Assembly: GCA_003501665.1 (NCBI GenBank)
Contig: DNOQ01000358.1
Location: forward strand, 1-9,728
Reading direction: 5' to 3'
Origin: Bacteroidales bacterium
Lineage (GTDB): Bacteria > Bacteroidota > Bacteroidia > Bacteroidales > VadinHA17
DNA: 9,728 nucleotides
Each line of letters starts with the position of its first letter. Positions within the stretch are counted from its first letter, which is position 1. The position numbers and the translations under genes were made by a program. Positions 5,700-9,728 of this stretch are shown here, piece by piece. The notes beneath the pieces were generated by a model, which searched no databases, was not told where the DNA came from, and saw nothing but the letters and a program-made list of their open reading frames with translations.

Positions 5700-6548
5700 A
5701 TGAAAAAAATTCTGCTTTTTTGTTTGCTTTTTCCCGGAGTGACCAATTATTGCATGTCGCAGGATAATAAATTGAACATCATTGTCATTGGTGCTCATCC
5801 CGACGACTGTGATGTTGTTGCTGGAGGAATAGCCATTCTGTATACCGAACTCGGGCACAAAGTGAAATTTGTTTCAATGACAAACGGTGATGCAGGCCAT
5901 CAATCAATGGGAGGGGGAGCCCTGGCAAAAAGAAGGATGCTTGAAGCTCAGGAAGCAGGGAAACGATTCGGTGTGGAATATCTTGTAATGGATAACCACG
6001 ATGGTGAACTGATGCCGACCCTTGAGAACCGGCTGAAAATAATCAGGGAAATAAGGAACTGGAATGCCGATATCGTTATTACACATCCGCCGGATGATTA
6101 CCACCCCGACCACCGCTATACCAGTATTCTTGTTCAGGATGCATCATATATGGTAATTGTCCCTAATGTTGCCCCCGATACCCCTCCTCTTAAAAAAAAT
6201 CCGGTATTCCTTTATATGGGATCTTCATCTCCCGACATTGCAATTGGTATTGATAAGGTGTTCGATCAGAAAGTATATGCCACATCAGCGCATGAGTCAC
6301 AATTCTTTGAGTGGATGCCCTGGACTGAGGGAACCCTCGATCAGGTTCCATCAGGTAAGGATGAAAGGCTCAGGTATATTGCATCATGGTTCAGCCCCGT
6401 AAGTAAATCTGAAAAAGAGTGTCTGAAGAAATGGTATGGCGAAACAAGAGGAAATAAAATACTTCATGCCGAAACATTCAGATATACTCCTTTTGGCAGA
6501 AGACCTTCAGATGAAGAAACAAGGAAATTATTTCCAATGATAAAATAA
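5700..6548 (+). CDS. Secreted PIG-L/LmbE-family de-N-acetylase
   Basis: This 282-residue zinc-dependent deacetylase family protein opens with a signal peptide (MKKILLFCLLFPGVTNYCMS, cleavage probably just before or after Gln21), placing it in the periplasm or outside. The family signature GAHPDD gives zinc ligands His33 and Asp36, with Asp35 as the likely catalytic base. The third ligand is His138 in YHPDHRYT (134-141). MTNGDAGHQSMGG and RRMLEAQEAGKRFG are typical of the family. Members remove acetyl groups from GlcNAc-containing glycans, mycothiol or bacillithiol precursors, or glycolipids. A signal peptide and GH neighbours favour a glycan or released amino sugar over a thiol pathway. It is the first gene of an apparent operon; the next gene starts 8 bp after its stop. 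The start is the only ATG giving a signal peptide. Confidence 0.9.
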   Translation: MKKILLFCLLFPGVTNYCMSQDNKLNIIVIGAHPDDCDVVAGGIAILYTELGHKVKFVSMTNGDAGHQSMGGGALAKRRMLEAQEAGKRFGVEYLVMDNHDGELMPTLENRLKIIREIRNWNADIVITHPPDDYHPDHRYTSILVQDASYMVIVPNVAPDTPPLKKNPVFLYMGSSSPDIAIGIDKVFDQKVYATSAHESQFFEWMPWTEGTLDQVPSGKDERLRYIASWFSPVSKSEKECLKKWYGETRGNKILHAETFRYTPFGRRPSDEETRKLFPMIK

Positions 6549-6556
6549 AACCAGCT

Positions 6557-7528
6557 ATGAATTCATCACGCCGTTCATTCATCCGTACCACAGGTATGGC
6601 AGTTGCCGCCGCCGGAATGGGATTTTCGTGCTCCGGGGAGAAGAAATCTCCGGAAAAGATAACAGTTACAACTCCAAAAAAGATCCGCAGGAACAGGATA
6701 GGGGTTTCCACTTATTCTTTCTGGCAGTTCAATGGTCCGAAAGAGAATGTCCCGATAGAAGATTGTATTGATAAAGCCGCTGCAATGGGTTTCGACGGAA
6801 TAGAATTCCTGTTGCGGCAAATGCAATCGGAAGAGAACAGCTATCTTCAGAAACTGAAGCGGCTTGCTTTTCATGCCGGACTGGATATCATGGGTTTTTC
6901 AACCCACCAGGGATTTGTCTATCCCGAAAAGAAGACACGGGATGAACAGGTTGCATTAACCATTCAGCAGATCGAGCTCGCCTATCAGCTTGGAATTCCG
7001 ACCATGAGACTCAATACAGGCAGATGGAATACAACAAAATCATTCGATGATCTTATGGCCAATAAAGGAATTGAACCAAACATTGAAGGATATACTGATG
7101 ATCAGGGATTCGAATGGGTGATCAATTCTATTGCTCAATGCATACCAACAGCAGAAAAATGCGGTGTGGTACTGGGACTCGAAAATCACTGGGGCCTGGG
7201 AAGAACAGCCGAAGGTGTTCTGAGAATTGTGAATGCAATTAATTCTCCATGGTTGCAGATAACCTCCGATACAGGCAACTTTCTCGAAAATCAGTATGAA
7301 CAGCTCGAAATGATGGCGCCGAAAACTTTCCTGGTTCAGGCCAAGACCTATTTCGGAGGGGGAAAATGGTATACCCTTGATATTGATTATAAGCGTGTTG
7401 CTGAAATATTCAGAAAAGTTGATTACCGGGGTTATGTTTCACTCGAATTTGAAGGCAACGAGGATCCTCTGACAGCTATTCCCAAAAGCCTTGAAGTGCT
7501 CAGGGAAGCGTTTACCTGGGAAGAGTAG
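6557..7528 (+). CDS. Tat-exported TIM-barrel protein, sugar phosphate isomerase/epimerase family
   Basis: This 323-residue protein has a twin-arginine signal (SSRRSFIRTTGMAVAAAGMGFSC). Arg5-Arg6 and Phe8 fit the Tat motif, and Cys25 in GFSC may be lipidated. The rest is a xylose isomerase-like (AP endonuclease 2) barrel beginning at RIGVSTYSFWQFNG. Likely divalent-metal ligands are Glu209 (GLENHWG), Asp238 (SDTGN) and Glu297 (LEFEG). The position where many relatives have the HxKD histidine reads Gln261 (FLVQAKTY), which may reflect a different metal site or subfamily. Tat export fits folding with a metal cofactor in the cytoplasm. Relatives isomerise, epimerise or dehydrate sugars or polyols; the substrate here is unknown, and a phosphorylated one is unlikely outside the cytoplasm. 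It lies between the PIG-L and GH97 genes, suggesting a step in the same glycan pathway. Confidence 0.87.
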   Translation: MNSSRRSFIRTTGMAVAAAGMGFSCSGEKKSPEKITVTTPKKIRRNRIGVSTYSFWQFNGPKENVPIEDCIDKAAAMGFDGIEFLLRQMQSEENSYLQKLKRLAFHAGLDIMGFSTHQGFVYPEKKTRDEQVALTIQQIELAYQLGIPTMRLNTGRWNTTKSFDDLMANKGIEPNIEGYTDDQGFEWVINSIAQCIPTAEKCGVVLGLENHWGLGRTAEGVLRIVNAINSPWLQITSDTGNFLENQYEQLEMMAPKTFLVQAKTYFGGGKWYTLDIDYKRVAEIFRKVDYRGYVSLEFEGNEDPLTAIPKSLEVLREAFTWEE

Positions 7529-7537
7529 GGGAGATAT

Positions 7538-7565
7538 AAATATTCAATAATATTATTGAATATTT
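7538..7565. repeat. Perfect 28-bp palindrome between the TIM-barrel and GH97 genes
   Basis: The two 14-bp halves (7538-7551 and 7552-7565) are exact reverse complements with no spacer. All positions but two (C7545 and G7558) are A or T. It begins 10 bp after the TIM-barrel stop codon and ends 27 bp before the GH97 start. As RNA it would fold into a hairpin with the centre as loop, though no T-run follows. As DNA it could be a dimer-binding operator or a cruciform. It may separate expression of the last gene from the first two. Confidence 0.6.
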
Positions 7566-7592
7566 TATAGATACATTTAAAATTTTAATAAA

Positions 7593-9545
7593 GTGAAAAA
7601 ATTATTACTGCTCTTTTTATCCGGGTTTTTATGTATTTACTGCAATGCCCAGAAATATGAACTTTTATCGCCCAACGGTAAGCTGAAAGCTGAAATAGAG
7701 ATCAGCCAGGGGATCTATGCCAATCTTAAAAAGGGAGGATCTGAAATTGTAAGACTGGAAAACCTCTCTCTCGAAACCACCGGTATCAGTCAGCAGAGTT
7801 TAAAATATAAAATACGGAAAGCAACGCGCAGATCAGTCAATGAAATAATCAAACCGGAGATCCGGGAAAAAGCTTCAGAACTGGTCAATTCGTATAACGA
7901 GCTGGAAATAAGGTTCAGGGCTAACCATGCAATTACCTTCAGGTTATTCAATGAAGGACTTGCCTATCGTTTTTCCACATCATTCAAAGAGGATCTGATA
8001 ATTGACAGGGAAAACCTGGAGATAATTCTGATGACAGGTGACTCTGCAAGGTTCCAGTCGTCAGAGAGTTTCAATTCTCCCTATGAAACACCTTATGAAT
8101 TTACAAACCTGAAGGGAATAGAAAAGGGTAAGCTTTGTAACCTTCCCTTTCTTATTGAAAAGGGGAATGGATCATTCCTGATGATAACCGAAGCGGATCT
8201 TTATAATTATCCGGGGTTATGGCTGCAGGGTAGCGGTGGTGAAAAGCTTACAGCAACCAATCCTCCCTTTCCTGAAACTTTTACATGGAAAGGGAGTACC
8301 TATGGCCAGGGTCAGGTTGCCGCGACATTCAGTTACATAGCAAGGGTGACTGGAACGAGAACATATCCCTGGCGAATCTTTGCGGTTGCTGATGATGAGA
8401 AAGATCTGGTTTCGAACAATATGGTTTATCTTCTCGCTTCACCGTGTGCAATACCTGATGTTTCATGGATAAAGCCCGGAGTCGTGATGTTTGACTGGTG
8501 GGCGAAACATAATATTTACGGGGTCGGTTTCAAATCGGGCATAAACACCGAAACGGCAAAATATTTTATTGATTTCTGTGCCGGACACGGATTCAGGTAT
8601 TTTCTTTTTGATGACGGATGGTGCCCGGGGGATAATCTTCTTAAACCGGTAACCGGATTAAATATGGAAGAAGTCACCCGTTATGCCGGAACGAAAGGTG
8701 TTGATGTGATGCTATGGGTTATATGGCATACACTTGAAAGACAATGGGATGAAGCTTTCAGTCTGTTTGATAAATGGGAGATAAAAGGTATTAAGGTTGA
8801 TTTCATGAACCGCGATGACCAGCTTATGGTAGAGTTTTATGAAAGAGTTGCTCAGACTGCATCAGAGAAGAAAATGGTGGTTGATTTTCATGGCGCATAC
8901 AAACCATGTGGTTTAAGACGTAAGTATCCAAATGTCCTTACCCGTGAAGGGCTTATTGAATTTGAATACAACGGCTGGACCGATGAGGCTAATCCGCAAC
9001 ATCATAATCTGCTGCCTTATATCCGTATGTTTACGGGCCCTATGGATTATATCCCGGCATCAATGCGCAATTCAACAAAAGATAATTTCAGAGCTATCGG
9101 AGATTATCCAATGGAGCAGGGGACACGTGCCCATTCGATGGCATTGTTCGTCATCCTCAACAGTCCGATGACAATGCTTCCCGATTCGCCTTCCGACTAT
9201 TACCGTGAAAAGGAGTGCACTGAATTCCTCACAAAAATCCCTGTTGAATGGGATGAAACACGTTTGCTTGAAGGTGAAATTGCCAGGTATACCGTTCTGG
9301 CCCGCCGATCGGGAAAAAACTGGTTTGTAGGGGCAATTACCAACTGGGATAAACGGGATATTGATCTGAAAACAGATTTCCTGTTACCCGGTAAATACAA
9401 ACTCGAAGCTATCATTGACGGTATTAATGCAGATAAAAGGGCTGAAGATTACAGGAAAATTGAAATGGTCTTTACTGCCGGTGATATTTTAAAGATCAAT
9501 CTTGCTCCGGGAGGAGGTTGGGTGGCAAGGATAATGCCGGAGTAA
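7593..9545 (+). CDS. GH97 glycoside hydrolase, retaining (alpha-galactosidase-like) type
   Basis: This 650-residue enzyme starts with GTG; no ATG lies suitably upstream, and this start gives a clean signal peptide (MKKLLLLFLSGFLCIYCNA, cleavage near Ala19), so it is periplasmic. Residues about 20-270 form the N-terminal beta-sandwich, 280-540 the catalytic (beta/alpha)8 barrel, and 550-650 the C-terminal beta domain: full GH97 length. GIKVDFMNRDDQ carries Asp403, where retaining GH97 enzymes such as BtGH97b have their nucleophile; inverting SusB-type enzymes lack it. DFHGAYKP (431-438) and GPMDYIP (482-488) are family motifs. TREGLIEFEYN gives Glu452 (probable calcium ligand) and Glu458 (probable acid/base, by spacing from Asp403). 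The likely substrate is a terminal alpha-galactoside or similar alpha-linked sugar. It is probably cotranscribed with the two genes before it, but a palindrome lies between. Confidence 0.93.
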   Translation: MKKLLLLFLSGFLCIYCNAQKYELLSPNGKLKAEIEISQGIYANLKKGGSEIVRLENLSLETTGISQQSLKYKIRKATRRSVNEIIKPEIREKASELVNSYNELEIRFRANHAITFRLFNEGLAYRFSTSFKEDLIIDRENLEIILMTGDSARFQSSESFNSPYETPYEFTNLKGIEKGKLCNLPFLIEKGNGSFLMITEADLYNYPGLWLQGSGGEKLTATNPPFPETFTWKGSTYGQGQVAATFSYIARVTGTRTYPWRIFAVADDEKDLVSNNMVYLLASPCAIPDVSWIKPGVVMFDWWAKHNIYGVGFKSGINTETAKYFIDFCAGHGFRYFLFDDGWCPGDNLLKPVTGLNMEEVTRYAGTKGVDVMLWVIWHTLERQWDEAFSLFDKWEIKGIKVDFMNRDDQLMVEFYERVAQTASEKKMVVDFHGAYKPCGLRRKYPNVLTREGLIEFEYNGWTDEANPQHHNLLPYIRMFTGPMDYIPASMRNSTKDNFRAIGDYPMEQGTRAHSMALFVILNSPMTMLPDSPSDYYREKECTEFLTKIPVEWDETRLLEGEIARYTVLARRSGKNWFVGAITNWDKRDIDLKTDFLLPGKYKLEAIIDGINADKRAEDYRKIEMVFTAGDILKINLAPGGGWVARIMPE

Positions 9546-9728
9546 TTAAATAGTAAATTTTTACACAGTTAGTTTAATATTTTCAGAATATGTGTGCAGA
9601 AATTTACTATACATCAGAATTCAAAATGACCTTAAAATATGGTCTAATGAATATTTTACAGAACTGGGGGAAAAGATTATTGTACATTAAAGAAGATATT
9701 GGATATCATTAGTGTCCGATAAAATACA
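9546..9728. other. Right-edge non-coding stretch with bulged hairpin
   Basis: No convincing gene lies here. A perfect 11-bp inverted repeat (9550-9560 and 9600-9610) encloses a shorter stem (ACAC 9563-9566 with GTGT 9592-9595) and a terminal hairpin (9577-9581 with 9587-9591, loop TTCAG). The RNA could fold as one long bulged stem just after the GH97 stop and may protect or end the transcript. A 40-codon frame from ATG 9590 to TAG 9712 exists but has no recognisable similarity. The last 18 bases (9711-9728, AGTGTCCGATAAAATACA) resemble the type of terminus seen at some insertion sequences; the element itself would be outside the window. Confidence 0.4.

Noticed and set aside
6575..6874. Minus-strand frame opposite the Tat-signal TIM-barrel gene
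   Set aside because: It lies wholly within a recognisable gene on the other strand and shows no motif.
9590..9712. 40-codon frame MCAEIYYTSEFKM... after GH97
   Set aside because: It has no ribosome binding site or recognisable similarity, and its start lies within the right arm of an inverted repeat. It could be a fragment of an old gene but cannot be supported.

Overview
The window looks like a piece of a Bacteroidota chromosome, probably from the Bacteroidales/Marinilabiliales side. The DNA is moderately AT-rich. Start codons lack clear Shine-Dalgarno sequences. Several TAnnTTTG-type -7 boxes can be found, and the predicted exported proteins are glycan-active families (GH20, GH97, BNR/Asp-box propeller, secreted PIG-L deacetylase) typical of that phylum. 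No tRNA, rRNA, CRISPR array or intact transposase gene was found.

Left part (1-1547), housekeeping-like: the N-terminus of a patatin-like phospholipase on the minus strand runs off the left edge. Divergent from it is a small YciI-family protein, followed by a thioredoxin-fold protein with a CNHC motif. The divergent spacer carries a perfect 18-bp palindrome almost exactly midway between two opposed -7 boxes, so it may be a shared operator.

Middle part (1654-5462): a GH20 beta-N-acetylhexosaminidase on the plus strand and a BNR/Asp-box (sialidase-like) lipoprotein on the minus strand face each other. Between them lies a small toxin-antitoxin-like module: an antitoxin-like gene overlaps a PIN-domain toxin gene that an in-frame TAA cuts in two. 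The module is bracketed by two imperfect 51-52 bp direct repeats. Each copy holds the last codons of a rightward gene and the last codons of the leftward BNR gene. The simplest reading is that GH20 and the BNR gene were once directly convergent, and the module was inserted with duplication of that junction. The left copy is now an orphan 3' end of the BNR gene.

Right part (5700-9545): an apparent operon of a secreted PIG-L-type de-N-acetylase, a Tat-signal TIM-barrel protein of the sugar phosphate isomerase/epimerase superfamily, and a GH97 glycosidase. The GH97 carries the Asp nucleophile signature of the retaining (alpha-galactosidase-type) branch. The first two genes are 8 bp apart. A 64-bp gap holding a perfect 28-bp palindrome precedes the GH97. 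A 237-bp divergent spacer with three inverted repeats separates this operon from the BNR gene.

Taken together, GH20, BNR protein, PIG-L deacetylase, TIM-barrel protein and GH97 could form a small extracytoplasmic pathway for an N-acetylated, alpha-linked oligosaccharide. No SusC/SusD pair or regulator lies in the window, so the substrate is inference. The last 183 bases hold no convincing gene. They contain a bulged inverted repeat and a possible insertion-sequence end near the right edge.
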